NCBI RefSeq assembly: GCF_052030545.1
Contig: NZ_JBPDIH010000012.1
Location: 1 to 64,000, forward strand
Source: CANMXU01 sp052030545
GTDB lineage: Bacteria; Pseudomonadota; Gammaproteobacteria; Enterobacterales; Alteromonadaceae
Direction of reading: 5' to 3'
Length of the DNA: 64,000 nucleotides
Shown: piece by piece, positions 16,636 to 24,854 of the stretch
Layout: each line of letters begins with the position of its first letter
Position numbering within the stretch: the stretch's first letter is position 1
The notes under the pieces: model-generated
Told to the model about the DNA's origin: nothing
What the model saw: the letters and a program-made list of their open reading frames with translations, nothing else
Databases searched by the model: none
Program-made: the position numbers and the translations under genes

Positions 16636-16692
16636 AACGCTAAATATACTACCAAGATGCAAGCTTTTAACGCATTCTACACAGTTTAGCGT

Positions 16693-18531
16693 TTAATTGT
16701 CATGTAATGCATCATATATTTTTGCTGCTAACGCTTGGCTAATTCCAGGGACTTTCTCAAGGGTTTGTTTATCGGCATTTTGCACTTCTTGCAAACCGCC
16801 TAAGTACTTTAATAACGCTTGGCGTTTTTTAGCACCAATACCTGCAATATCTTCTAATACCGATTTTTTACTGGCTTTTTGACGCTTAGCTCGGTGCCCT
16901 GTTATTGCAAAACGATGAGACTCGTCTCGTATATGTTGAACAAGGTGTAATGCGGGTGAAGTACTAGGTAGTGAAATTAATTGATGGCTGCCACCCATAA
17001 TCAGGGTTTCTAAACCCGGCTTTCTCGACTCACCTTTAGCAACACCTACAAGAAATGGTGTTTTTTCTAAAGATAACTCTGCAAAAAATTGCTCAGCTTT
17101 GGCTAACTGTCCTTTACCACCATCAATAAAGACGATATCTGGCATATTTTCAGCCGATTGTGATTTGCTATAACGTTTATTCAACGCAAATGCCATTGCG
17201 GCGTAATCATCACCAGGGGTAATGCCGTGTACATTATAGCGTCTGTAGTCACTTTTAAGTGGTCCTTCTTGATTAAACACCACACATGATGCGACTGTTT
17301 GTTGTCCCATGGTATGACTGATATCAAAACATTCTATACGCGCTATACCATTGGCTAATTCAAACACTTCATTAAGTGCTAAAAAGCGCGCTTTAATCGA
17401 TTCTTTATGGGCATTTTTACTGGCAAGTGCATTTTGTGCATTGGTTGTAGCAAGTTTAATGTATTGTGCACGCTCTGCCCTAACCTTGGTGGAGATCTTT
17501 ACTTCGTGCTCAGCTTGTTCGCTCAGCAAGGCTTTAAGTTGTCCTTGGTGTTCAAATTCACCACTAACGACAATCTCTTTAGGGATACGGCCTAAATTAA
17601 TTTCACTGCCTAAATAATACTGACTAATAAAAGCCTCCAATAAGGCTGCATCTTCTGTATTAGCTGGAACTGACGGGAAAAAGCTCTTACTACCAAGAAT
17701 TTTTTGATCTCTGACAAATAGCAAATGCACACAGACTTGTGATTTTTCACGATGAAAACCAATAACATCGAGCTCTGCCGCAACGCCACTCACAAATTGC
17801 TGCTGCTGAACTTTTCGCAATACGGCGATTTGATCTCTAAATTTGGCCGCTTGCTCAAAGTTAAGTGCTGAACTGGCTTGCTCCATTGAGGTGACCAAGT
17901 TTTCGATAACTTGAGAGTTTTTACCCTTTAAAAACAGTTTCGCCAAATTCACTTGTTGTTGATAATCGTCGACCGAGATTTTATCAACACAAGGCGCACT
18001 GCATCGCCCTAATTGGTGCTGTAAACAAGGACGACTTCTCGCGCGATAATAACTGTCTTCACATTGCCTTAACGGAAACAGTTTTTGCATTAAGCGCAAA
18101 CTTTCCCATACTGCGCCAACAGACGGATAAGGACCAAAGTAGTCGCCTTTTATTTTTTTTCCGCCACGGTGCAGCCCTAATTTTGGATGTTTATGGGCAG
18201 TCAGCAATAAATAAGGGTAAGACTTGTCGTCTCTTAAGAGAATATTGTATTTAGGTTGGTATTTTTTGATGTAATTGTTTTCAAGAATTAATGCTTCACC
18301 TTCAGTATGCGTAACGGTGACATCAATCGCAGAAATCTGTTTAACCAATGCTCGGGTTTTATTACTACCGACATCTTTTCGAAAATAACTGGCCAAGCGT
18401 TTTTTTAATTGCTTGGCTTTACCTACATAAATAACAACTTGTTCGCTGTTATACATGCGATATACGCCCGGCTGTTCAGAAACAACTTTTAAAAAGGCTT
18501 TATAATCAAAGGTGATTTGGTTGTCGGTCAA
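16693..18531 (-). CDS. uvrC: Excinuclease ABC subunit C
   Basis: A 612-residue UvrC, the nuclease that makes both incisions around UvrB-bound DNA damage. In order: GIY-YIG nuclease domain (residues about 15-95, GVYRMY and VIYVGKAKQLKKRL), Cys-rich block (RPCLQHQLGRCSAPC), UVR motif (about 205-240) that binds UvrB, RNase H-like nuclease domain (ECFDISHTMG, VFIDGGKGQL, GVAKG) and C-terminal helix-hairpin-helix pair (LEDIAGIGAKKRQALL, LEKVPGISQALAAKI). Complete and of usual length. It begins 6 bases after uvrY, so they are co-transcribed. Confidence 0.97.
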   Translation of the reverse strand: MTDNQITFDYKAFLKVVSEQPGVYRMYNSEQVVIYVGKAKQLKKRLASYFRKDVGSNKTRALVKQISAIDVTVTHTEGEALILENNYIKKYQPKYNILLRDDKSYPYLLLTAHKHPKLGLHRGGKKIKGDYFGPYPSVGAVWESLRLMQKLFPLRQCEDSYYRARSRPCLQHQLGRCSAPCVDKISVDDYQQQVNLAKLFLKGKNSQVIENLVTSMEQASSALNFEQAAKFRDQIAVLRKVQQQQFVSGVAAELDVIGFHREKSQVCVHLLFVRDQKILGSKSFFPSVPANTEDAALLEAFISQYYLGSEINLGRIPKEIVVSGEFEHQGQLKALLSEQAEHEVKISTKVRAERAQYIKLATTNAQNALASKNAHKESIKARFLALNEVFELANGIARIECFDISHTMGQQTVASCVVFNQEGPLKSDYRRYNVHGITPGDDYAAMAFALNKRYSKSQSAENMPDIVFIDGGKGQLAKAEQFFAELSLEKTPFLVGVAKGESRKPGLETLIMGGSHQLISLPSTSPALHLVQHIRDESHRFAITGHRAKRQKASKKSVLEDIAGIGAKKRQALLKYLGGLQEVQNADKQTLEKVPGISQALAAKIYDALHDN

Positions 18532-18537
18532 AAGAGG

Positions 18538-19182
18538 TTATAACTTTTCAGTGCTTAACATGCCGTGGCGAATGGCTAAGTGCGTTAGTTCTACATCATT
18601 ACTTACTTGCAGCTTTTCAAACATGCGATAACGATAACTGTTAATGGTTTTAGTACTTAATATTAATTGTTTTGAAATATCAGGGACTTTCTCACCACGC
18701 GTGATCATCAGCATAATTTGCAGTTCACGTTCAGATAAACTGGCAAATGGGTTTTCTTCACTGGTTTTAAACTGGCTTAACGCCATTTGCTGGGCAACGT
18801 CAGGGGTAATATAACGTTGACCACTATTTACAGCACGAATAGCGTTAACCATTTCATTAGGGCCAGCGCCTTTAGTTAAATAGCCTGAGGCACCAATTTG
18901 CATGACTTTAGTTGGGATCGGATCTTCTGTATATACGGTAAGAACAATAACTTTGATATCCGGCGAGTAACGAATAATCTTTTTGGTGGCTTCTAAGCCA
19001 CCAATGCCTGGCATATTCATGTCCATTAATACAACGTCAGGCTCAGTTTTACGACAGAACTGCACGGCTTCTTCACCGGTTTCAGCTTCGCCAATAACTT
19101 TTAGTCCTTTCACTTCGTCAAGAATTTTTCGTATACCCGTACGAACCAATTCATGATCATCAACTAACAAAACATTAATCAA
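18538..19182 (-). CDS. uvrY: Response regulator UvrY/GacA
   Basis: A 214-residue NarL-type response regulator, partner of the BarA/GacS sensor kinase. The receiver domain shows Asp8-Asp9, phosphorylation site Asp54 (VLMDMNMPG), Thr at LTVYTED and Lys at YLTKGAG. The C-terminal LuxR-type helix-turn-helix runs from about 147 to 210 (LSERELQIMLMITRG, LILSTKTINSYRYRM). Next to uvrC, as in other gammaproteobacteria, which supports UvrY over other NarL-family members. In known systems it activates small RNAs that titrate CsrA. Confidence 0.94.
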   Translation of the reverse strand: MINVLLVDDHELVRTGIRKILDEVKGLKVIGEAETGEEAVQFCRKTEPDVVLMDMNMPGIGGLEATKKIIRYSPDIKVIVLTVYTEDPIPTKVMQIGASGYLTKGAGPNEMVNAIRAVNSGQRYITPDVAQQMALSQFKTSEENPFASLSERELQIMLMITRGEKVPDISKQLILSTKTINSYRYRMFEKLQVSNDVELTHLAIRHGMLSTEKL

Positions 19183-19336
19183 AAGATGCTTTTCCTTTAT
19201 TCAATAACTAACTGCGTTACAAAGAATTTCTTTATAGGTAAGAATATAGCGTATTTAAAAGCTAACTAAAACGACTTATCACGCTTTTTAATTATTAATT
19301 TTGACCTAAAGATGAAATATTATTCAATGTGATTGC

Positions 19337-19591
19337 TTATAAATCATGTTTATTTAGCCAACTGTTTAATAAGCCAATTTGGCCATTTTTATAAGCAGCA
19401 TACGTTAATCTAACAGCATTACTTAAAATAATACTGTCAGACCAATTGGTTTGTTCAGAAATTAGCTTATAACACTCCCGAGCTTCGGGCGATAAGTAGC
19501 CACGCATTTCTTTTTTACCATGCTCTTTTTGACGTTCTCGGTAACGCTTTTGTTTTTCAGCGTTAGTAAAAGCTTTCTTTTTTTCGCTCAT
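19337..19591 (-). CDS. Small basic protein of unknown function
   Basis: 84 residues. The first 30 are strongly basic and helical (NAEKQKRYRERQKEHGKKEM). Residues 31-75 look like a compact helical unit (LSPEARECYKLISEQTNWSDSIILSNAVRLTYAAYKNG), which recalls small ribbon-helix-helix DNA-binding proteins, but I cannot confirm the fold. Own transcription unit between uvrY and fabA. Good coding composition and an A/G-rich ribosome site support it as a real gene. Confidence 0.65.
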   Translation of the reverse strand: MSEKKKAFTNAEKQKRYRERQKEHGKKEMRGYLSPEARECYKLISEQTNWSDSIILSNAVRLTYAAYKNGQIGLLNSWLNKHDL

Positions 19592-19685
19592 AAGTGTCTA
19601 CTTTTTAATAAAAATGGCGATATATGGTTACGCATAACCGAATTAAATGCAATATTTTGTACTAAATAACTGTTCGGAGTTGTTT

Positions 19686-19703
19686 AGTGTACAAGTGTTC
19701 GCT
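19686..19703. promoter_or_regulatory. Candidate FabR operator upstream of fabA
   Basis: AGTGTACAAGTGTTCGCT is an imperfect palindrome that resembles the FabR site found before fabA and fabB in gammaproteobacteria. It lies 58 bases before the fabA start. FabR represses unsaturated fatty acid synthesis. Resemblance is from memory of the motif. Confidence 0.5.
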
Positions 19704-19760
19704 AAAGTAGCGACCTGTAATTTCACATTAGAATATTAGTTTTATCTTGGAACCATAATC

Positions 19761-20276
19761 ATGGAACAACAAAGTTCATTTACAAAAGAAGATTTAGTTA
19801 AAGCCGGTACCGGTGAAATGTTTGGTGAAGGCAATAGCCAATTACCTTCAGACAACATGTTAATGATGGATCGCATTACCAGCATCACAGAAACTGGTGG
19901 CGAACACGGCAAAGGCGAAATTATTGCTGAATTAGACATCAACCCAGACTTATGGTTTTTCGATTGTCACTTTAAAGGCGACCCTGTAATGCCTGGTTGT
20001 CTTGGTTTAGATGCAATGTGGCAACTTGTCGGCTTTTTCTTAGGTTGGTCAGGCGGTCCAGGTAAAGGTCGTGCATTAGGTGTAGGTGAAGTTAAATTCA
20101 CGGGTCAAATTTTACCAACAGCGAAAAAAGTTACTTTTAACATTACCATGAAACGCGTTATCAAGCGTAAATTATTCATGGGCTTAGCAGATGGTACTGT
20201 GTCTGTTGATGGTCGTGTAATTTATACCGCTAAAGATTTAAAAGTAGGTTTATTTACTGATACGTCAGCATTCTAA
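19761..20276 (+). CDS. fabA: 3-hydroxydecanoyl-ACP dehydratase/isomerase
   Basis: A 171-residue bifunctional enzyme that dehydrates 3-hydroxydecanoyl-ACP and isomerises trans-2- to cis-3-decenoyl-ACP, the entry to unsaturated fatty acids. Active-site His70 (FDCHFKGDPVMPG) and Asp84 (LGLDAMWQL) are at the same positions as in E. coli FabA. Full length. Monocistronic, with a FabR-like palindrome before it and a strong terminator after it. Confidence 0.98.
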   Translation: MEQQSSFTKEDLVKAGTGEMFGEGNSQLPSDNMLMMDRITSITETGGEHGKGEIIAELDINPDLWFFDCHFKGDPVMPGCLGLDAMWQLVGFFLGWSGGPGKGRALGVGEVKFTGQILPTAKKVTFNITMKRVIKRKLFMGLADGTVSVDGRVIYTAKDLKVGLFTDTSAF

Positions 20277-20296
20277 GGTAATTGGTCACCTTGTAT

Positions 20297-20327
20297 AAAA
20301 AAGCCTGAGTTGTCTCAGGCTTTTTTA
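20297..20327. terminator. Bidirectional terminator between fabA and rmf
   Basis: AAGCCTGAG pairs with CTCAGGCTT around TTGT. A-run before and T-run after allow use from both strands; the two genes converge here. Confidence 0.92.
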
Positions 20328-20355
20328 TTGGCTATTGAATTATTTATTGTTAGCC

Positions 20356-20529
20356 CTACCGAATTAACCCCTGCTGTTTATCGGCGATTGCTTCGCGCCA
20401 GCCACCTAACCACTCTGACTTTACTTCTAAATTTTGATAAGGACATAGATCTTTCGAGCGTCCTGACGCTCCTGCTTGATAACCTCTGGCATAAGCTCTA
20501 TCTTGACGGTCACGTTTTTGCCTTTTCAT
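20356..20529 (-). CDS. rmf: Ribosome modulation factor
   Basis: A 57-residue RMF, which pairs 70S ribosomes into inactive 100S dimers in stationary phase. The sequence MKRQKRDRQDRA and the GRSKDLCPY and WLGGWREA blocks match E. coli RMF closely. I use the ATG at 20529, which gives the family N-terminus; an in-frame ATG immediately before it and one 18 bases upstream are possible. The C-terminus is slightly longer than in E. coli. Confidence 0.95.
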   Translation of the reverse strand: MKRQKRDRQDRAYARGYQAGASGRSKDLCPYQNLEVKSEWLGGWREAIADKQQGLIR

Positions 20530-20682
20530 CATAAACTCACTCTCCATTATGTATTAGCGATGCTCACGTTTTCACATGAACAGCTTTAACAAATAGTTAA
20601 ATAACACAAGTAATGCAAGAGAGTGGAACTCGCTAAAATTTAACCAATTGAATGCTGACGAAATTTAAATTTTCTGTGGCAT

Positions 20683-20707
20683 AAAAAAAGCGCCTTATAG
20701 GCGCTTT
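20683..20707 (-). terminator. Intrinsic terminator of the DUF3466 gene
   Basis: AAAGCGCCT and AGGCGCTTT pair around TAT; on the minus strand a T-run follows. Confidence 0.88.
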
Positions 20708-20744
20708 AAATACATTTTTAACTCTATTTATAAATATGAGGCTG

Positions 20745-22631
20745 TTACTTTTTAAACCAGCTTCGGCCTAATGCTAAACCAAATAAAGCAAAGAATGAAA
20801 ATAACCCAAAGCTAGCGCCTTGACGCTCAACTAGCTCATCCGGATCTGGACATTCTTCGACTTCACCACTAATAGGTTTTAATAATACTGCTCGAACAAC
20901 ATCTTCTTGCTCTGGTGTGCCGTTTTCATCAAGAACCGGTTCGCCTTTTTCATCTAAACGGTCAACACTAACAAGTGCCGTTGCTGCAATGACATCATTA
21001 TCGTTAATATCACGCGCTTCAACGATAGAATATTGCTGAGTATTTTCACCACCTTCACAGGTTCGGATTAAGTCATTTAAGTTTTGTAATTGCTTATCTT
21101 CGTCAGTTTCAAAGATATCATACACATAAGCTTCACGGCGACGTGGATTGCTTGAGCTGTCGTTATGTGTTTCAACTTCACCTTCACCAACAAATTTACC
21201 ATTATTGTTAATAGCACGTGCTGTACTTGATGCACCAGAGAAATAAGCGTCTGGAACAACCATACGCGGCACTTCTTCATTGACGTCAACATAATAGGCT
21301 TTCGTGCGAAGAGAACCATTAACATACGTATAAGCTTCACCAACAGCAAAGTTATTATCGTTAATGTCGTATGCACGCGAGTTAAAATACAAGCCATGAT
21401 CTTCGGTAACAGATAAGACTTCACCGTCTCTAAATACTACCGCGTATTGTGCGCGTTGCTCGTTAGCCGCTGGCGCTGTTTCTGCCTCGTCAACCCAACC
21501 ATCTGAGTAACCAACGGCAATACCGTTACTGTTAATCGCTTGTGCAACACTGGTATAAACACGTTCATCATCTTCATGTGGTGTCACCAACAAACCTAGC
21601 TGTTCAAAAGTAATATTATACTCAGCGTCAATCGTCCACTTTGCACCATTAAGATTGTAAAAATCAGTACGCACAGTGTCAGCAATACATAATTCTAACG
21701 GCGCTTGTGCTAAGGTTTCAGGAAATTGACAGCCGCTTTCGTCACCATCAACATCAGGATCGTCTTCACTACGCTCAATAAAGGCAACTTTATCTTCGTC
21801 CATCGATGTACTGGCGTAACCCACAGCGAAAGTATTGTCGTTACTCATACCCAATACGGCAGACTCACCACCATAATGGCGCTCTGAGTTATCGGTTTGC
21901 TCTGTAGGTGGGATCACTTCAATAATGGTTGCGCCATTATCTGGTGAGAAAAAGCCGCGCGTGGTGAAGTCGCGAATAAAATAATTATACGGGTCATTCG
22001 CCTCTGTTTCTTCATCGATTGCGGTAGGTTCAAAATAGTAGTTTAAAAATGGTGCCGACGCATTACCGTACAACCAACCATTTTGCGTAATACCATTAAT
22101 ATACTCTGTTGTAGACTTCGTCATTACGTCAGTATTATCAACAATGTTTGGGTTACCTGCATCTCTGAATGTTTCATCAAAAATATTGATTTGCTGAACA
22201 CCATTACCGTCGGCAAAATCTGCCATTACGATAGCTTGACCAATTTTTTGATAGAAGTGTGAAGCGCTATTACTTTCTAAGTAGCGATTAACCCAATAAA
22301 GTGAATTACCGTCAGGATCCCCTGCTCTTAAATCATCTTCTGCATCTTCATCAATGTAGGTAATACCATTAACTGAGTTGTAGTATTGATAAGACGATAT
22401 AACAATGGCGTCGAAATCATCTTCAGTTAAATAGCTGTATTGCACTGGGAAGTCGAATATTTCGGTACCAGAAACCCCAACTTGGTCTAAGTTATTAAAC
22501 TTTTGTCCGTATGTATATTTGGTCGTGTCTTGATTATCTTCAATTTCAATTACTTCATAAACAGCTGCTGACGCCGATGCAACGGCGGTAGAAATGCTAA
22601 CCGCTAATAGAGATTTCAAAAATTTATTCAT
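20745..22631 (-). CDS. DUF3466 family exported protein with C-terminal sorting-type tail
   Basis: A 628-residue exported protein of the DUF3466 family found in marine gammaproteobacteria; function unknown. Signal peptide at 1-22 (cut near ASASA). The body is very acidic and contains repeated blocks of the type INSNGIAVGYSDG, INDNNFAVGEAYT, INNNGKFVGEGE, INDNDVIAATALV, as in proteins with extracellular beta-propeller-like repeats. The last 25 residues are a Gly/Ser turn, a hydrophobic helix (FSFFALFGLALG) and a basic end (RSWFKK). That layout is typical of C-terminal surface-sorting signals such as GlyGly-CTERM. Downstream of uup, 21 bases after it. Confidence 0.8.
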   Translation of the reverse strand: MNKFLKSLLAVSISTAVASASAAVYEVIEIEDNQDTTKYTYGQKFNNLDQVGVSGTEIFDFPVQYSYLTEDDFDAIVISSYQYYNSVNGITYIDEDAEDDLRAGDPDGNSLYWVNRYLESNSASHFYQKIGQAIVMADFADGNGVQQINIFDETFRDAGNPNIVDNTDVMTKSTTEYINGITQNGWLYGNASAPFLNYYFEPTAIDEETEANDPYNYFIRDFTTRGFFSPDNGATIIEVIPPTEQTDNSERHYGGESAVLGMSNDNTFAVGYASTSMDEDKVAFIERSEDDPDVDGDESGCQFPETLAQAPLELCIADTVRTDFYNLNGAKWTIDAEYNITFEQLGLLVTPHEDDERVYTSVAQAINSNGIAVGYSDGWVDEAETAPAANEQRAQYAVVFRDGEVLSVTEDHGLYFNSRAYDINDNNFAVGEAYTYVNGSLRTKAYYVDVNEEVPRMVVPDAYFSGASSTARAINNNGKFVGEGEVETHNDSSSNPRRREAYVYDIFETDEDKQLQNLNDLIRTCEGGENTQQYSIVEARDINDNDVIAATALVSVDRLDEKGEPVLDENGTPEQEDVVRAVLLKPISGEVEECPDPDELVERQGASFGLFSFFALFGLALGRSWFKK

Positions 22632-22652
22632 TTAATAGGTTCGCTCTAACTT

Positions 22653-24569
22653 TTATTTTTCATCTAATTCTTGCCATCTGGTGAAAGCAATGTCGAGTTT
22701 TGACTCTGTTTCTGCCAGCTGGTTCAATATTTTATTGGTATATTCGCTGTCTTTATTAAAAAACTCAGCTGAATTTACTTCACTTTGTAGTTGCTCTAGC
22801 TCATTCTCTAACTGATCAATTTGATCAGGTAAGGTTTCAAGCTCGCGTGTTTCTTTGTAACTTAATTTTTTCTTCGTTGTGTTTGTCGCTGTTTGGTTAC
22901 TCGATTTAGCTTTGTTTTGCACATCATTTTGCTTTTTGGCATTTTCTGCTAAATTTTTACGTTGCTCTTCTTTTAATGCAAGGTAACTATCAACGTCATC
23001 GTATCCGCCAACGATTTGATTAATATAACCTGTGCCATCAAAATAAAGGCATGAATTTACACAGTTATTAACAAAGTCGCGATCATGGCTTACTAAAATA
23101 ACCGTTCCTGCGTAATTTGCAACGACTTCTTCTAAAAGCTCTAAGGTTTCGATATCCAAATCATTGGTTGGCTCATCGAGAATCAGTAAGTTACTTGGGC
23201 GTAAAAATAAACGCGCTAATAATAAACGGTTCTTTTCACCACCTGATAATGCTCTAACCGGTGTACGTGCGCGTTTAGGGCTAAATAAGAAGTCTTGTAA
23301 ATAACCTAATACATGGCGGGTTTTGCCATTAACGGTAACTTCTTGCTTACCTTCACCAACAATTTCTTGCACGGTTTTATTTAAATCAAGCGCTTCGCGA
23401 TGCTGATCAAAATAGGCGATATCTAAATTAACCCCTGAGCGCATTTTGCCGCTAGTCGCGCTAAGCTTTTCCATGATTAATTTAATTAGCGTTGATTTAC
23501 CGGTGCCGTTTGCGCCAATTAATGCCAAGCGATCGTTGCGAGAGATTAATAAATTTAAATTTTTAATCACTGCTTTATCGCCAAAAGTAACATTAACCCC
23601 TTCGGCTTCAAAGACTAGTTTACCTGAACGATCACCTTGACTAATTTTCATGGTGCTTTGGTTACGCACTTCGCGTCTGGCTTTGCGCTCTAAACGCAAT
23701 TTTTCGAGTGCGCGCACTCGACCTTCATTACGGGTACGACGAGCTTTAATACCTTGGCGTATCCATACTTCTTCTTCAGCTAAGCGTTTATCAAACAATG
23801 CGTTTTGCTGCTCTTCTACTTGTAAATCGTGCTGTTTTTGCTCGATATATAAGTCGTAATCACCTGGGTAGCTTTTTAACTGACCGCGATCTAAGTCTAA
23901 AATTCGGGTCGAAAGGCCACGAATAAACGCCCTGTCATGGCTGATAAAGATAATCGTGCCGGCAAAGTCTTTTAAAAATTGCTCAAGCCACAATACACTT
24001 TCAATATCTAAGTGGTTGGTAGGTTCATCCAACAATAAGATATCAGGATTCGTCACCAGTGCTTTTGCCAAAGCGACTTTTCTTAGCCAACCACCAGAGA
24101 GATCACTAATTTTCGCTTCAGGGTCAAGCGATAATGTACTCATTGCATGTTCAATGCGCTGTTCGTCTTGCCATGCATTCGCTTGCTCAAGCTCTTCTTG
24201 CACACGCGATAATTTGTTGAGGTTAGCGTCGCTTGGATCTTCTGAAATTAACGCAATTAAACTGTGGTAGCGGCGAATAAGCTCGGCATTTTCTTTAACG
24301 CCTTCGGCAACATAATCAAACACTTTGGTATCTGAAGACTCTGGCGGATCTTGCTCTAACATCGCCAAGTTCATGGTGCTAGATTTTAAAATTTGACCAT
24401 CGTCTAAGTTTTGCAAACCCATGAGAATTTTCATTAACGTTGACTTACCAGCGCCATTTCGACCAACTAAACAGATACGCTCACCGGTTTGTACGCTTAA
24501 CTCGGCCTTGTCTAAAATTTTATCTTCACCAAAGGCTAGTTCGCCATTGGCTATTCTTAATAATTCCAT
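22653..24569 (-). CDS. uup: ABC-F ATPase Uup
   Basis: A 638-residue ABC-F protein without transmembrane domains. It acts on ribosomes or DNA structures; E. coli uup mutants show raised precise excision of transposons. Two ATPase domains are complete: Walker A GRNGAGKST and GANGTGKST, signatures LSGGWLRKVALAKAL and LSGGEKNRLLLARL, Walker B with LLLDEPTNHLD and LILDEPTNDLD. The C-terminal 95 residues form a charged coiled coil that in Uup binds DNA. Starts 12 bases after the glutaredoxin-like gene, in the rlmL-grx-uup operon. Confidence 0.95.
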   Translation of the reverse strand: MELLRIANGELAFGEDKILDKAELSVQTGERICLVGRNGAGKSTLMKILMGLQNLDDGQILKSSTMNLAMLEQDPPESSDTKVFDYVAEGVKENAELIRRYHSLIALISEDPSDANLNKLSRVQEELEQANAWQDEQRIEHAMSTLSLDPEAKISDLSGGWLRKVALAKALVTNPDILLLDEPTNHLDIESVLWLEQFLKDFAGTIIFISHDRAFIRGLSTRILDLDRGQLKSYPGDYDLYIEQKQHDLQVEEQQNALFDKRLAEEEVWIRQGIKARRTRNEGRVRALEKLRLERKARREVRNQSTMKISQGDRSGKLVFEAEGVNVTFGDKAVIKNLNLLISRNDRLALIGANGTGKSTLIKLIMEKLSATSGKMRSGVNLDIAYFDQHREALDLNKTVQEIVGEGKQEVTVNGKTRHVLGYLQDFLFSPKRARTPVRALSGGEKNRLLLARLFLRPSNLLILDEPTNDLDIETLELLEEVVANYAGTVILVSHDRDFVNNCVNSCLYFDGTGYINQIVGGYDDVDSYLALKEEQRKNLAENAKKQNDVQNKAKSSNQTATNTTKKKLSYKETRELETLPDQIDQLENELEQLQSEVNSAEFFNKDSEYTNKILNQLAETESKLDIAFTRWQELDEK

Positions 24570-24581
24570 AATTCTTCTTTT

Positions 24582-24854
24582 TTAGTTATTGCCCTTGGCA
24601 AATTGTTCAAGCTGGCTTTGGTTAAATGGCCAAAACAATTTGCTGTTTTGGCTGCTGTCTTGCTCAAGCTTTTCAAGCACGGGAATATGAACGCCGTACA
24701 ATTGAACCAAGGTTTGTGTTTCGTGACTGACCGTTTCTTGTTCAACAATATCAATTTGCGTTAATTGCGCTGCTGGTAATACTGATAAACAAATCTCTAG
24801 GGCTTGTTCACACAAATGGCAGCCTTCACTGCCATATAAATTAAACTGATTCAT
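24582..24854 (-). CDS. Glutaredoxin-family protein
   Basis: A 90-residue thioredoxin-fold protein with an N-terminal redox motif CHLC (SEGCHLCEQA) and the cis-Pro turn VHIPVL. That fits the DUF836/glutaredoxin-like family often found near uup. The start at 24854 overlaps the rlmL stop by one base (TAATG), which indicates translational coupling. It is probably a small cytosolic thiol-disulfide carrier; substrate unknown. Confidence 0.82.
   Translation of the reverse strand: MNQFNLYGSEGCHLCEQALEICLSVLPAAQLTQIDIVEQETVSHETQTLVQLYGVHIPVLEKLEQDSSQNSKLFWPFNQSQLEQFAKGNN

Noticed and set aside
21077..21424. 115-residue frame inside the DUF3466 gene
   Set aside because: Same strand, different frame; composition lacks protein character and the DUF3466 frame covers it fully.
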